Source: Streptomyces sp. TRM68416 (GTDB taxonomy: Bacteria > Actinomycetota > Actinomycetes > Streptomycetales > Streptomycetaceae). Taken from it: a DNA stretch of 64,000 nt. How positions within the stretch are numbered: position 1 is the stretch's first letter; the number at the start of each line of letters is the position of its first letter. The DNA lies in contig NZ_JACVWU010000014.1 in the NCBI RefSeq assembly GCF_014596915.1, forward strand, positions 186,001 through 250,000, written 5' to 3'. The notes under the pieces were generated by a model that did not search any database, was not told the origin of the DNA, and saw nothing but the letters and a program-made list of their open reading frames with translations. A program made the position numbers and the translations under genes. Positions 7,406 to 16,090 of the stretch are shown here, one piece after another.

Positions 7406-8551
7406 TCAGGTGCGTCCCGGACCGTCCTCCTGCGGCAGCGTCGGCTGGATCTGCCGCAGGAACGTCGCGTTGTCCGGCGTCCGGCGCATCCGCTCCAGCA
7501 GGGTCTCCAGGGCGTCCTTGTGCTGCAGGGCCCGCCGCAGCCCTCGTACGGCGGTCAACTCGGGTCCGGAGAGGAGCAGTTCCTCGCGGCGGGTGCCGGA
7601 GGCGTTGATGTCGACGGCCGGGAAGACGCGGCGGGCGGCGAGTTCGCGGCTCAGGCGCAGCTCCATGTTGCCGGTGCTCTTCAGCTCCTCGAAGAAGTAG
7701 TCGTCGGCGCGGGATCCGGTCTCCACCAGGGCGGTGGCGAGGACGGTGAGCGAGCCGCCCTCCTCGGCGCGGCGGGCGGCGCCGAAGAAGCGCTTGGGGC
7801 CGAGCAGCGCGGCGGCGTCGACACCGCCGCTCAGGGTACGGCCGCCGGAGGCGGCGGCGTTGTTGTGCGCCCGGCACAGCCGGGTCAGCGAGTCGAGCAG
7901 GACGACGACGTCCTCACCGGCCTCGACCAGCCGTTTGGCCCGCTCGACGACCAGCTCGGCGAGCGCGATGTGGTGCTTCGCGGACTGGTCGAAGGTCGAG
8001 GCGTACACCTCGCCGCGCACCGAGCGGCGCATGTCGGTGACTTCCTCGGGGCGCTCGTCGAGCAGCACCACCATCAGGCGGCACTCGGGGTGGTTGCCGG
8101 CGACGGCGGCCGCGATCTGCTGGAGCAGCACGGTCTTGCCGGTCTTGGGCGGGGCCACGAGCAGCCCGCGCTGGCCCTTGCCGACGGGTGCGATCAGGTC
8201 GGCGACCCGGCCGGTCAGCGCCGCCGCCGGGTGTTCGAGGCGGAGCCGCTCGCCGGGGTGCAGCGGGGTGAGGTCGGCGAAGCGGCGGCGGCCCCGCAGC
8301 TCCTCGGGCGTACGGCCGTTGACGTGGACGATCCCGGTGAGCGTGCGCCGCTCGCCGTACAGGCCGTCGACGAGGTCGCCCTTGCGCAGGCCGTGACGGC
8401 GGATCAGCGCGGGGGAGACCTGGGGGTCGGCGGGGGAGGGCAGACAGCTGAGCGCCCGCAGATGCCCCTTTCCGCCCGCGTCGATGTCGAGGACACCGGT
8501 GACGGCCTGGGGCGTGGACTTCTGTACGGGGGGTTCGAGTGTGGTGGTCAT
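7406..8551 (-). CDS. Transcription termination factor Rho, short paralog
   Basis: This 381-residue protein has the Rho RNA-binding OB fold (GHLRALSCLPSPADPQVSP, then IRRHGLRKGD). It is followed by the ATPase with Walker A APPKTGKT at residues 133-140 and Walker B VVVLLDSLTR ending near 225. The Q-loop (SGGVDAAALLGPKRFFGAAR) and a conserved EELLLSGPEL-type C-terminal part are present. It matches E. coli-size Rho or shorter. It lacks the long basic/acidic insertion found in the main actinobacterial Rho, so it is probably a second copy. ATG 8551 is preceded by AAAGGA at 9 bases; a GTG at 8575 is an alternative start. It should be cytoplasmic, a hexameric RNA translocase. Confidence 0.85.
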   Translation of the reverse strand: MTTTLEPPVQKSTPQAVTGVLDIDAGGKGHLRALSCLPSPADPQVSPALIRRHGLRKGDLVDGLYGERRTLTGIVHVNGRTPEELRGRRRFADLTPLHPGERLRLEHPAAALTGRVADLIAPVGKGQRGLLVAPPKTGKTVLLQQIAAAVAGNHPECRLMVVLLDERPEEVTDMRRSVRGEVYASTFDQSAKHHIALAELVVERAKRLVEAGEDVVVLLDSLTRLCRAHNNAAASGGRTLSGGVDAAALLGPKRFFGAARRAEEGGSLTVLATALVETGSRADDYFFEELKSTGNMELRLSRELAARRVFPAVDINASGTRREELLLSGPELTAVRGLRRALQHKDALETLLERMRRTPDNATFLRQIQPTLPQEDGPGRT

Positions 8552-8915
8552 CGCGGTGGGTCCTTTCACGGACACGAGGCATGAGACATGCGGAGGGAAG
8601 GGGGGAGAGGCCGCGAGAGGAAGGCGGGCAAGGCGCCTTAAGGGCGGCGGGAAACAGCACCTCGTACGCAGGAGCCTGCGAGGTGGTGAGAAGAAGCCGA
8701 TGCGCCGGCCGGAGAACGGCGGGCAGATCGGCGATCCGAAGGTGAACTGGCACCGGCACCCTTAACAGGGCGTACACAAGTGCTTGTTGCACCGTACCAC
8801 ACGGTGCGACCTGGGTGGGCGCAGCGAACGGCCGTAAGCCACGGGTCCCGCTGTTCCGCGGGCAGCTCCTTGAACTGCCCGGCCCTTGAGTCGCGGACGC
8901 TCTCGGCCAACAAGA
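8552..8915. promoter_or_regulatory. Rho-paralog leader with two palindromes
   Basis: The roughly 360 bases upstream of the rho-like gene hold no convincing gene. They contain ACAAG-TG-CTTGT (8776-8787) and, 1 base later, GCACCGT (8789-8795), ACCAC, ACGGTGC (8801-8807). The two symmetric elements lie about 225-260 bases upstream of the start. They could be operators or 5' leader structures; Rho genes are often autoregulated through their leaders. Confidence 0.35.
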
Positions 8916-8945
8916 CCGCCGGCCTCTCGTCAGAGAGGCCGGCGG
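8916..8945. terminator. Strong 13-bp hairpin
   Basis: CCGCCGGCCTCTC (8916-8928), loop GTCA, GAGAGGCCGGCGG (8933-8945) form a perfect 13-bp stem. It lies 25 bases after the stop of the minus-strand aminotransferase gene and insulates it from the rho-like gene further downstream. Confidence 0.75.
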
Positions 8946-8969
8946 GGCATGGAGTCGATGGGACAAGCT

Positions 8970-10169
8970 TCAGAGGAAGGAGGAAAGACCGTCGAGGAGC
9001 CTGTCCACCTCGTCGGCGGTGTTGTACGGCGCCAGACCGACCCGCAGGGCGGGGTCCTCCAGCTTCAGGGCGGCGAAGGGCTCGTACGCGTAGAACGACC
9101 CGGCGGGGGCCAGGACGCCGCGTGCGGCCAGATGCACCTGGGCCTCGCGGGCGTCGCGGCCTTCGAGGGTCATCAGGAGGGTCGGGGTGCGGTCGGCCGC
9201 CATCGAGTGCACGGTGACGGCGTCGCCCAGAGCGCGCAGGCCCTCTTCCAGCCTCGTGCGCAGCGCCTGCTCGTGTTCGTGGAGCGAGCCCAGCGAATGC
9301 GCGAGCCGCTCCCTGCGCGTGGCCCGCGTGCCCGGGTCGAGCGCGGCGAGGAAGTCCACGGCGGCGGTGGCGCCCGCCAGGATCTCGTAGGGCAGTGTGC
9401 CGAACTCGAAGCGCTCCGGCACGGTGTCGGGGGAGGGCAGGAGCTTGTCCGGGCGGAGGGTTTCGAGGAGAGCGGGCGCTCCCGCGAGCACACCGCAGTG
9501 CGGTCCGAGGAACTTGTACGGGGAACAGACGAACAGGTCCGCGCCCAGGGCGGGCACGTCCACCCGATGGTGGGCGGCGTAGTGCACCCCGTCCACGTAC
9601 ACCAGGGCACCGACCTCGTGCGCCAGGTCGGCGATCCGGCGGACGGGCGGCTTGGTGCCCAGCACGTTCGAGGCCGCCGTGACCGCGACCAGCCGCGTCC
9701 GGGGCGACAGCGCCCGCTCGAACGAATCGAGGTCGAGCTCCGCGGTCTCGCTGTCGATCTCTATCCAGCGGACCGTCACGCCGGCGCGCTCGGCCGCCTG
9801 GATCCAGGGGCGGACGTTGCAGTCGTGATCCAGGCGGCTGAGGACGATCTCGTCGCCGGCCTTCCAGCTCTTGGCCAGGTGACGGGAGAAGTCGTACGTC
9901 AGCTGGGTGGCGCTGCGACCGTGGACGACACCGTCGGCGGGCACATTGAGCAGGTCGGCATAGGCGGCGCGGAACTCCGCGACGGCGCGCTCGGCGTTGA
10001 GCTCGGACGGGCTGACCGTCCCCCGGTTGGAGAGGGGGCCCGTCAGCGTCGCGGTGATGGCGTCGGCGACGGGGCGGGGGGTCTGGGTCCCGCCCGGGCC
10101 GTCGAAGAAGGCGAGGCCGTGGTCGAGGGAGGGGAAGTGGGCCCGGAGGGCGGTCAGGTCGATGGCCAT
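8970..10169 (-). CDS. Cysteine-desulfurase-like class V aminotransferase
   Basis: The 399-residue PLP enzyme has the class V fold: FFDGPGGTQTP near the N-terminus, YVDGVHYAAH (Asp193/His196) and the probable PLP lysine K219 in SPYKFLGPHCGV. It matches the actinobacterial cysteine desulfurase-like subfamily rather than housekeeping IscS or SufS, because no iron-sulfur assembly genes are nearby. ATG 10169 is used since the conserved region begins immediately after it; a second ATG at 10202 would add 11 residues. The LysR gene starts 161 bases away on the other strand, so it is a likely regulator. The actual substrate is unknown. Confidence 0.85.
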   Translation of the reverse strand: MAIDLTALRAHFPSLDHGLAFFDGPGGTQTPRPVADAITATLTGPLSNRGTVSPSELNAERAVAEFRAAYADLLNVPADGVVHGRSATQLTYDFSRHLAKSWKAGDEIVLSRLDHDCNVRPWIQAAERAGVTVRWIEIDSETAELDLDSFERALSPRTRLVAVTAASNVLGTKPPVRRIADLAHEVGALVYVDGVHYAAHHRVDVPALGADLFVCSPYKFLGPHCGVLAGAPALLETLRPDKLLPSPDTVPERFEFGTLPYEILAGATAAVDFLAALDPGTRATRRERLAHSLGSLHEHEQALRTRLEEGLRALGDAVTVHSMAADRTPTLLMTLEGRDAREAQVHLAARGVLAPAGSFYAYEPFAALKLEDPALRVGLAPYNTADEVDRLLDGLSSFL

Positions 10170-10330
10170 GGCCTCGGCTTTCGGCAGAAGGGCGGCGGTC
10201 ATGCGGACGGCCGGGTGGGCGGTGGGCGACAGCGCAGGTGAGGCGCGTGCTTCCGGCAGGTTGCCTAGACTCTGGCACCCGGCGGCAGAACACGTAAAGC
10301 GATGGATCGAGAAGAGAAAGTTCACAGCCC

Positions 10331-11254
10331 ATGAAGTCGCAGCCCGACCTGAAGCTCCTGTCCACCTTCATGGCCGTGGTGAACTGTGGCTCCATGGCCG
10401 AGGCCGCGGCTGTCCTCGGCTACGTGCCCTCCGCGGTGTCCCAGCACATCGCCGTGCTGGAGCGCGACATGGGCATCGAGCTGCTCGTCCGCCGCCCTGG
10501 CAGCCGACTGATCCTGACCGCGGCCGGCCGCTCCCTCGCGCAAGCGACCGAGACGCTCTTCGAGGCGACTGCCCGATTCCAGGACGCTGCCCACGGCATC
10601 TCGAACCGTGACATCGCCGAATTGCGCGTCGGTGCCTACCCCAGCGCGATGAGCCACCTGTTTCCCGGGGTTCTGTCTGCTCTCAAGTCCCGTGGCCGCG
10701 GTGCCCGCATCCGCCTCGTCATCGTGGAGACACACGAAGGGTTGCCCAAGGTCAAATCGGGGGACCTGGACCTGCTCATCGCCTACCGATACCTGCCCGA
10801 GGACCCACCGGCCACTTCTGGTGAGTGGACCGTCACCTCTGTGGGGCACGAGCCGCTGGTCCTCGTCGCGGGCCCACGGTCGGGCCGCCGCCCGTTGGAA
10901 CTGGCCGAGTGCCTTGAGATGGAATGGACTTCAGGCCACGCGCACAGTCCCGATCGGCGTCTGCTGCATCGGTGGGCCGGAGAACTGGGGATCTCTCTCG
11001 ACGTCACGCTGGAAACCGAGGACCTGCACAGCATGCTGGCCATGATCAGAGCCGGATTGGCGGTGGGTCTGATCCCGGCCACTCTCATCAGCGCAGAGAG
11101 CGACCGGCCCGGAGTCGAACGGGTTGTCCTTCCGCCCGAGGTCGCACCGCTCCACCGTGAGGTCCTGGCCGTGAGCAGACCCGGCATCCGCCCCCCGATC
11201 ATCAACGAGTTGGTCACACTGCTGGTCGAGGCTTTGGAGAGCGTCCAGTCGTAG
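10331..11254 (+). CDS. LysR-family transcriptional regulator
   Basis: The 307-residue protein has an N-terminal winged helix-turn-helix (LLSTFMAVVNCGSMAEAA, AVLGYVPSAVSQHIAVLE) over about residues 7-65. A periplasmic-binding-like effector domain follows (LRVGAYPSAMSHLFPGVL onward). Divergence from the cysteine-desulfurase-like gene is the usual LysR arrangement. Codon choice and GC are somewhat lower than in the neighbours. A TTCACAGCCC stretch precedes the ATG, without a strong ribosome binding site. Confidence 0.9.
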   Translation: MKSQPDLKLLSTFMAVVNCGSMAEAAAVLGYVPSAVSQHIAVLERDMGIELLVRRPGSRLILTAAGRSLAQATETLFEATARFQDAAHGISNRDIAELRVGAYPSAMSHLFPGVLSALKSRGRGARIRLVIVETHEGLPKVKSGDLDLLIAYRYLPEDPPATSGEWTVTSVGHEPLVLVAGPRSGRRPLELAECLEMEWTSGHAHSPDRRLLHRWAGELGISLDVTLETEDLHSMLAMIRAGLAVGLIPATLISAESDRPGVERVVLPPEVAPLHREVLAVSRPGIRPPIINELVTLLVEALESVQS

Positions 11255-11375
11255 TACCGGCGAGGAACACGGAGCCGATACCCCCGGCGACCACACACCG
11301 TCACCACCTTCCTGGAACCCGCCGAGAACTGGCGGCCGTTGAACAGGCGTCCCTACGGCCGCGGTACGGGGCCGC

Positions 11376-11786
11376 TCAGACGGAACGCGCCCGCGCCTCC
11401 TCGGCGATCTGCTCGAACTGCGCGCCCATCGCGGCCGCCAGCGCCTGCGCGCCGGACAGCGGGCGGACCATGACCGTGAACTCGTCGATCAGGCCGTCCT
11501 CGTCCAGGTGGATGAAGTCGCAGCCCTCGATCTCGCGGTCGCCCACCCGGGCGGCGAAGACCAGCGCGTGGTCGCGGCCGTTCACGTCGTGGATCTCCCG
11601 CACGTAGCGGAAGTCCTCGAAGACCCGCGTCACCCCGCGCAGGATCGCCGCCGTGATCGCCTTGCCGGGGTACGGCTTGAACACCACCGGGCTGGTGAAG
11701 ACGACGTTCTCGGCCAGCAGCGCCTCGGCGGCGTCGAGGTCGTTGGCCTCGACCGCCTCGCGGAACGCCTGCATCGCAGCCTCCAT
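11376..11786 (-). CDS. NTF2-like (SnoaL-type) protein
   Basis: The 136-residue protein reads as a single alpha+beta cone domain. It has an N-terminal helical segment (MQAFREAVEANDLDAAEALL), then ENVVFTSPVVFKPYPGK, ALVFAARVGDREIEGCDF and IDEFTVMVRPLSG. This is the nuclear transport factor 2/SnoaL-like family used for small hydrophobic ligands or as minor enzymes. ATG 11786 is chosen over an in-frame TTG at 11792. It is divergent from a PadR regulator starting at 11844, which probably represses it. The specific reaction cannot be predicted. Confidence 0.82.
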   Translation of the reverse strand: MEAAMQAFREAVEANDLDAAEALLAENVVFTSPVVFKPYPGKAITAAILRGVTRVFEDFRYVREIHDVNGRDHALVFAARVGDREIEGCDFIHLDEDGLIDEFTVMVRPLSGAQALAAAMGAQFEQIAEEARARSV

Positions 11787-11788
11787 AG

Positions 11789-11800
11789 TCAATTAGTTGA
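11789..11800. promoter_or_regulatory. Possible PadR operator
   Basis: TCAA (11789-11792), TTAG, TTGA (11797-11800) is a small inverted repeat in an unusually A/T-rich stretch between the divergent NTF2-like and PadR genes. It directly overlaps the expected leader of the NTF2-like gene. PadR proteins typically bind such A/T-rich dyads; this is inferred from position. Confidence 0.4.
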
Positions 11801-11843
11801 GTAGGTGCAGAGGAGATTAATCACTTCCTGCTAGCGTGTCCAT

Positions 11844-12407
11844 ATGTCTCTCAAGCACGCCGTGCTCGCCGCCCTCCTGGAGGGCGAGGCCTCCGGGTAC
11901 GAGCTGTCCAAGGTCTTCGACGTGTCGTTCGCGAACTTCTGGGCCTCGACCCCGCAGCAGCTCTACCGGGAGCTGGAGCGACTCACCCAGGAGGGGCTGA
12001 TCGCGGCCCGGGTGGTGCAGCAGGAGCGCCGGCCCAACAAGCGGATGTTCACGCTGACCGAGGAGGGGCGGCGGGAGCTGCGCTCCTTCGCCGCGGAGCC
12101 CGTGCGGCGGCCGGCCGCGATGCGCGACGAGCTGATGATCAAGATCCAGGCCATGGACGACACCGACCCCGCGCCGACCCGCGCACTGGCCGAGGAGCGC
12201 CTGTCCTGGGCGCGGGGCAAACTCGCCCGCTACGAGCGGGTGCGCGAGCGGCTGCTGGCCGGACGGTCCGAGGAGCAGTACCTGCGCGAGGCCGAGCGCG
12301 TCGGCCCCTACCTCACCCTGCTCGCCGGCATCGCCTACGAGCGCGACAACGTGCGCTGGTGCGAGCGCGTTCTCGCGGTCCTGCGGGAGCGGGCTCCGCT
12401 GAGCTGA
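11844..12407 (+). CDS. PadR-family transcriptional regulator
   Basis: The 187-residue protein has the PadR winged helix at the N-terminus (LKHAVLAALLEGEASGYELS, TPQQLYRELERLTQEGLI). A C-terminal coiled dimerisation part is rich in Arg/Glu (RALAEERLSWARGKLARYER). It is divergent from the NTF2-like gene, 57 bases apart, and is followed after 18 bases by a methyltransferase gene that may be cotranscribed. It probably autoregulates through the intergenic dyad. Confidence 0.92.
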   Translation: MSLKHAVLAALLEGEASGYELSKVFDVSFANFWASTPQQLYRELERLTQEGLIAARVVQQERRPNKRMFTLTEEGRRELRSFAAEPVRRPAAMRDELMIKIQAMDDTDPAPTRALAEERLSWARGKLARYERVRERLLAGRSEEQYLREAERVGPYLTLLAGIAYERDNVRWCERVLAVLRERAPLS

Positions 12408-12425
12408 TTCCCCTAAGCTGACGCG

Positions 12426-13151
12426 ATGTTCAGCCCCGAAGGCCCCAGCCTGCGCGAACTCGCCGTCCAGGCCCTGTCGTCCGTCGAGCGCGGCTACGAC
12501 CTGCTCGCCCCGAAGTTCGACCACACCCCCTTCCGTACGCCCGACTCGGTGCTCGACGCCGTGGGCGCGGCGCTGGAGCGACGCGGCCCCTTCGGCGCCG
12601 GACTCGACCTGTGCTGCGGCACGGGCGCCGGCATCGACGTGCTCACGCGCGTGTGCCGACGCGGCGTCACGGGTGTCGACTTCAGCGCGGGGATGCTCGC
12701 CGTCGCTCGCGAGCACACGCCCCCGGCCGAGGTGCCGGTGACCTACGTCCGCGCCGACGCCCGCGCCCTCCCCTTCGCCCCGGCCTTCGACCTCGTGGTC
12801 AGCTTCGGGGCGTTCGGGCACTTCCTGCCCGCCGAGGTGCCCGGCCTGTTCGCCCAGGTCCACTCCGTGCTCCGACCGGGCGGCTGCTTCGCCTTCCCCG
12901 TCGTAGCCCCGCCCCGCCCCGGCTCCCGCGCCTCCTGGATGCTGCTGGGCTTCGACGCGGTGATGCGGGTGCGCAACGCCGTGCGGCGGCCGCCGTTCGT
13001 CATGTACTACCGGGCGCTGCGCTTCGGTGACATCTGCCGGGAGCTGGAGCGCGCCGGATTCGACGTCGAACTGGAGGCACTGCCGGAGTTCGGACGCCGA
13101 CCGGACGGCAGCCCGCGGGTCCGGATGGTGCTCGCGCGACGGCCCGCCTAG
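12426..13151 (+). CDS. Class I SAM-dependent methyltransferase
   Basis: The 241-residue protein has the SAM-binding glycine motif GLDLCCGTGAG around residues 59-69, then VTGVDFSAGMLAVAREH and ADARALPFAPAFDLVVSFGAFGHF. These are motif I, the acidic post-I loop and motif II of small-molecule methyltransferases. It follows the PadR gene closely on the same strand. The substrate cannot be told from sequence. Confidence 0.88.
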   Translation: MFSPEGPSLRELAVQALSSVERGYDLLAPKFDHTPFRTPDSVLDAVGAALERRGPFGAGLDLCCGTGAGIDVLTRVCRRGVTGVDFSAGMLAVAREHTPPAEVPVTYVRADARALPFAPAFDLVVSFGAFGHFLPAEVPGLFAQVHSVLRPGGCFAFPVVAPPRPGSRASWMLLGFDAVMRVRNAVRRPPFVMYYRALRFGDICRELERAGFDVELEALPEFGRRPDGSPRVRMVLARRPA

Positions 13152-13304
13152 TCGGTTGGACTTCCAGACGGAGCAGCCTTGAGCGGGTTCGTTTTACCAA
13201 CTCACGAGGGGGCCTGGGCCGGAAACGTGCCGGAGCGCCTCATGGCCGTGGGCCCGGGGTCGGCTGGACCGGTGTGTCAGACCCAGCCCTTACGATGCTC
13301 AGCT

Positions 13305-14135
13305 GTGACCGACGACCGGCTCAACTACTCGCATCCCGGCCCCTTTACGACTTTGGACGCGGCGCAGCTCCCGCTCGTCGAGGGACTGCCGGACGACCCC
13401 GTCGGCATCTGCGCCGCCGTTCAGGGACTGGTCGTCCAGCCCGCAGACGCCGCGGCGTTGGGGATTCCCGAGGACCGGATGGCAGAGAAGAACATCCGGC
13501 CGGTCAACGAACTGGTCGCCGCTCTGACTGCCCTGGATACGGCTCCACTGCGCCAGCCTCGAACTCCCGAAAAGCGGGTGATCGGCACCTGCCGGCACTT
13601 CGCCACGATCGCCTGTGCGATCCTGCGGGCGCGAGGTGTCACCTCCCGCGCCCGGTGCGGTTTCGGCGCCTACTTCCAGGAAGGGCGCGGCTTCGACCAC
13701 TGGATCACCGAGTATTGGGACGATGGCCGGCGCCGATGGGTGCGGGTCGACACCGAACACCTCGGCAAGGACTTCGTCACTCGCCCCGACGACCTCGCTC
13801 CGGGCGAGTTCCTCACGGGCGGCGAGGCATGGGCCCAGTACCGAAGCGGCATGATCGATCCGTACGCATTCGGGGTGGCCGGCACCGATCACGCCTGGGG
13901 TCCGCACGAGATCAGCGGCAACGTCGTCCGCGACCTCGCCGCACTCTGCAAGCAGGAGACACTGAACTGGGACGAGTGGGGCCGCATGACCGCGGCCTAC
14001 GAGGGCAAGACCGGACCGGACTACGACCGGCTGATCGACGTGGTCGCCGACGCCTGCTCCCAGGACGATCCGTCAGCCTTGATCCGTCTGTCCGCCAACC
14101 CGGACCTGGCCGTTCCCCGGCGCATCATAGGTTGA
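13305..14135 (+). CDS. Transglutaminase-like domain protein
   Basis: The 276-residue product has a transglutaminase/protease-like catalytic triad layout: C96 in GTCRHFATIACAILRARG, H132 in FDHWITEYW and D149 in WVRVDTEHLG. GTG 13305 is selected because the frame upstream to 13179 lacks coding character. The protein resembles stand-alone bacterial transglutaminase-like proteins, probably cytoplasmic because no signal sequence is seen. Its substrate is unknown. It lies alone, with no obvious partner gene. Confidence 0.8.
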   Translation: MTDDRLNYSHPGPFTTLDAAQLPLVEGLPDDPVGICAAVQGLVVQPADAAALGIPEDRMAEKNIRPVNELVAALTALDTAPLRQPRTPEKRVIGTCRHFATIACAILRARGVTSRARCGFGAYFQEGRGFDHWITEYWDDGRRRWVRVDTEHLGKDFVTRPDDLAPGEFLTGGEAWAQYRSGMIDPYAFGVAGTDHAWGPHEISGNVVRDLAALCKQETLNWDEWGRMTAAYEGKTGPDYDRLIDVVADACSQDDPSALIRLSANPDLAVPRRIIG

Positions 14136-14225
14136 GCGAAGTCGGTAACCAACGGGGGCGGTTCAGTCGACGCCGGGCACCGCAGGGTCCAGCTGCGGCG
14201 CAGCCACAGGAAACTGCCACCTTGA

Positions 14226-14520
14226 GTGCGAACCCTCAAACGGCCGCTCCTCGACACGACGGCGGCCGCCACCTCACCGACGCCCCGTCGCCCGCCCTGT
14301 ACGCCCGCTGGCGCACCCCGCACCCGGTGCCGACGGCGGAGCCGACCGTGCGTCTCCCCGGCGCCCTGGACGCCGACGCGTCGCACGGCTGGGCTGGTGC
14401 GCATCCGCACCGGCCGTGCGGGCGTCGGCTGGGCCGTCGATGACAGGGCGGTCTGGTCGGCGGGCGGACGCCTGCTGGCGCCCGGCGGCAGTCCCGCGTC
14501 CTCCGGGGGCGGCCGGCGGT
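14226..14520 (+). pseudogene. Possible frameshifted remnant of a small gene
   Basis: The region between the transglutaminase-like and GntR genes has a coding-like frame (SPALYARWRTPHPVPTAEP, VRLPGALDADASHGW). It would continue coherently as LVRIRTGRAGVGWAVDDRAV, then SAGGRLLAPGG, if one G were removed near 14390. No family is recognised. It may be a decayed gene or chance GC-rich sequence. The rest of the 14136-14535 gap shows nothing else. Confidence 0.25.
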
Positions 14521-14535
14521 CGCGGTTCTCCGGGG

Positions 14536-15276
14536 TCAGCCGGCCGCCGGCAGGGTGAACTCGTAGACGAGGGCGTCCCGTCGGGCGTCCACGACGAGGT
14601 CGGTGATCTCCAGCGGGCGGTCGTACTGGTCGTGCACGCGCCGGGTGACCCGGACCGAGGACGCGCCCGCGAGAGGGGTGATGCAGTCGCGGTGGTGCAA
14701 GGCAAGCCCTGCCTTGCGCATCCAGTCGTAGGCGCGCCGCAGTTGGGCCGACGGGGAGCCACCGGGGCGGTCCCGGTAGCGGGCCAGCTCCTCGACCTCG
14801 GCCAGCGCCACGGCCGAGAACGACGTCACGGCCGTGCGCCGGCCGTGACCGTCCGCGGCGGCGGACTCGTAACGGTGCACGAGCGTCGGACGGTCGGGGG
14901 CCAGGCCCAGTGCCTCCGCGTGGCCCGGCGGGGGAGTCTCCCAGGTGACCGTCGCCCGGTCCACGGCGTTCGGATCCACTGCCCGGGCGCCGACCGGGAA
15001 GGTGAGCGCCGAGGGGTTCTCCACCGGCAGACCGGCCAGCGTGGCGTGGCTGCCGCGCCGGTCGGTGGCGACCAGGCCCTCGTGGCGCAGCACCTCCAGC
15101 GCCTGCCGTACGGTCTCCCTGCTGACCTCGAAGTGCCGCGCCAACTGCCGTTCGCCCGGCAGCCGTTCGCCGGGCGGAATGGTCCCGTCGCGCAACTCGC
15201 CGAGCAGTTGCGTCGCGATGGTCCAGTAGAGGGGCTGTCCCTCGGTGAACGGGTCGTGCGGGGTGGTGCGGGCCAT
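14536..15276 (-). CDS. GntR/HutC-family transcriptional regulator
   Basis: The 246-residue protein has the GntR winged helix at about residues 14-80 (LPGERQLARHFEVSRETVRQ, ALEVLRHEGLVATDRRGS). A UTRA ligand-binding domain follows (LGLAPDRPTLVHRYES onward, with SVRVTRRVHDQYDRPLEITD). This marks the HutC subfamily, which often senses amino sugars or histidine-related ligands. ATG 15276 has AGGAGG at an ideal distance. A TGGTCTAAACCA dyad lies 66 bases upstream, suggesting autoregulation. No target gene is linked on the same strand; the neighbouring acetyltransferase is divergent. Confidence 0.9.
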   Translation of the reverse strand: MARTTPHDPFTEGQPLYWTIATQLLGELRDGTIPPGERLPGERQLARHFEVSRETVRQALEVLRHEGLVATDRRGSHATLAGLPVENPSALTFPVGARAVDPNAVDRATVTWETPPPGHAEALGLAPDRPTLVHRYESAAADGHGRRTAVTSFSAVALAEVEELARYRDRPGGSPSAQLRRAYDWMRKAGLALHHRDCITPLAGASSVRVTRRVHDQYDRPLEITDLVVDARRDALVYEFTLPAAG

Positions 15277-15341
15277 GCCGCGCCCTCCTGTTGGTGACGT
15301 GCCGTAGCCGTGCGGGCTCATTGCGCCACCAGATCTAGCAT

Positions 15342-15353
15342 TGGTCTAAACCA
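15342..15353. promoter_or_regulatory. HutC-type operator upstream of the GntR gene
   Basis: TGGTCTAAACCA is an imperfect dyad one base away from the TGGTCTAGACCA core typical of HutC-subfamily (DasR-like) sites. It lies between the GntR gene and the divergent GNAT gene, in a stretch richer in A/T (ATCTAGCAT just before it) than its surroundings. It is likely an autoregulatory site. Confidence 0.5.
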
Positions 15354-15463
15354 GTAGGGAAGGGTGTCGGGACGGTTCGGCTGAAACCGGTCCGCGCGCG
15401 GGTGCACTGGCGGGGGCGGAAAAGGACAGGACACCGGCCGAGGTGGCCGGACAGAATGCGGTC

Positions 15464-16081
15464 ATGGCTGATCATGTCCGAACCGTTCCGCGCCCCGACT
15501 TCCTCGACAAGCCCACCCTGGAAGGGGAGCAGGTACTGCTGCGGGGCCTCACGGTGGACGATGTGCCCGCGCTGCTGCCGATGTTCCGGGACGCGGAGGC
15601 ATCACGGCTGACTGGCCACCACGGCGGGGACGAACTCGACGAGGCTCGGCTGCGCACCTGGTACGCCACCCGCCGGGACCAGGACGACCGCCTTGACCTC
15701 GCCGTGGTCGAGCGGGCGACGGGGAACGTCGTCGGCGAGGTGGTCCTGAACGAGTGGGACCCGGGCAACGAGAGTTGCAGCTTCCGTATCTGCCTCGTCC
15801 CCGGCACCTACGGACACGGCCTGGGTACGGAGGCCACCCGGCTGATCGTCGGCCACGGCTTCGAAACGCTGGGCCTGCACCGCATCTCCCTGGAGGTCTA
15901 CGCCTTCAACCCCCGCGCCCGCCGCGCCTACGAGAAGGTCGGATTCGTCGCCGAGGGCGTCCTGCGCGACGCGCTGCTCTGGGACGGCGAGCGGGTGGAC
16001 GCGACCGTGATGTCGATCCTGGCCCCGGAGTGGTCCCGGCACCGGGGACGGCCCGAAACGGCCGGCACCGCGTCGGACTGA
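15464..16081 (+). CDS. GNAT N-acetyltransferase (RimJ/RimL type)
   Basis: The 205-residue protein fits the RimJ/RimL-like GNAT group. It has LLRGLTVDDVPALLPMF at the start, GNVVGEVVLNEWDPGNESC in the middle, and the acetyl-CoA-binding stretch YGHGLGTEATRLIVGHGFE, then HRISLEVYAFNPRARRAYEK. ATG 15464 is chosen over 15443 because the conserved region starts soon after it. It is divergent from the GntR gene and could be its target. The acceptor is unknown. Confidence 0.85.
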   Translation: MADHVRTVPRPDFLDKPTLEGEQVLLRGLTVDDVPALLPMFRDAEASRLTGHHGGDELDEARLRTWYATRRDQDDRLDLAVVERATGNVVGEVVLNEWDPGNESCSFRICLVPGTYGHGLGTEATRLIVGHGFETLGLHRISLEVYAFNPRARRAYEKVGFVAEGVLRDALLWDGERVDATVMSILAPEWSRHRGRPETAGTASD

Positions 16082-16090
16082 CCCAGGCGC

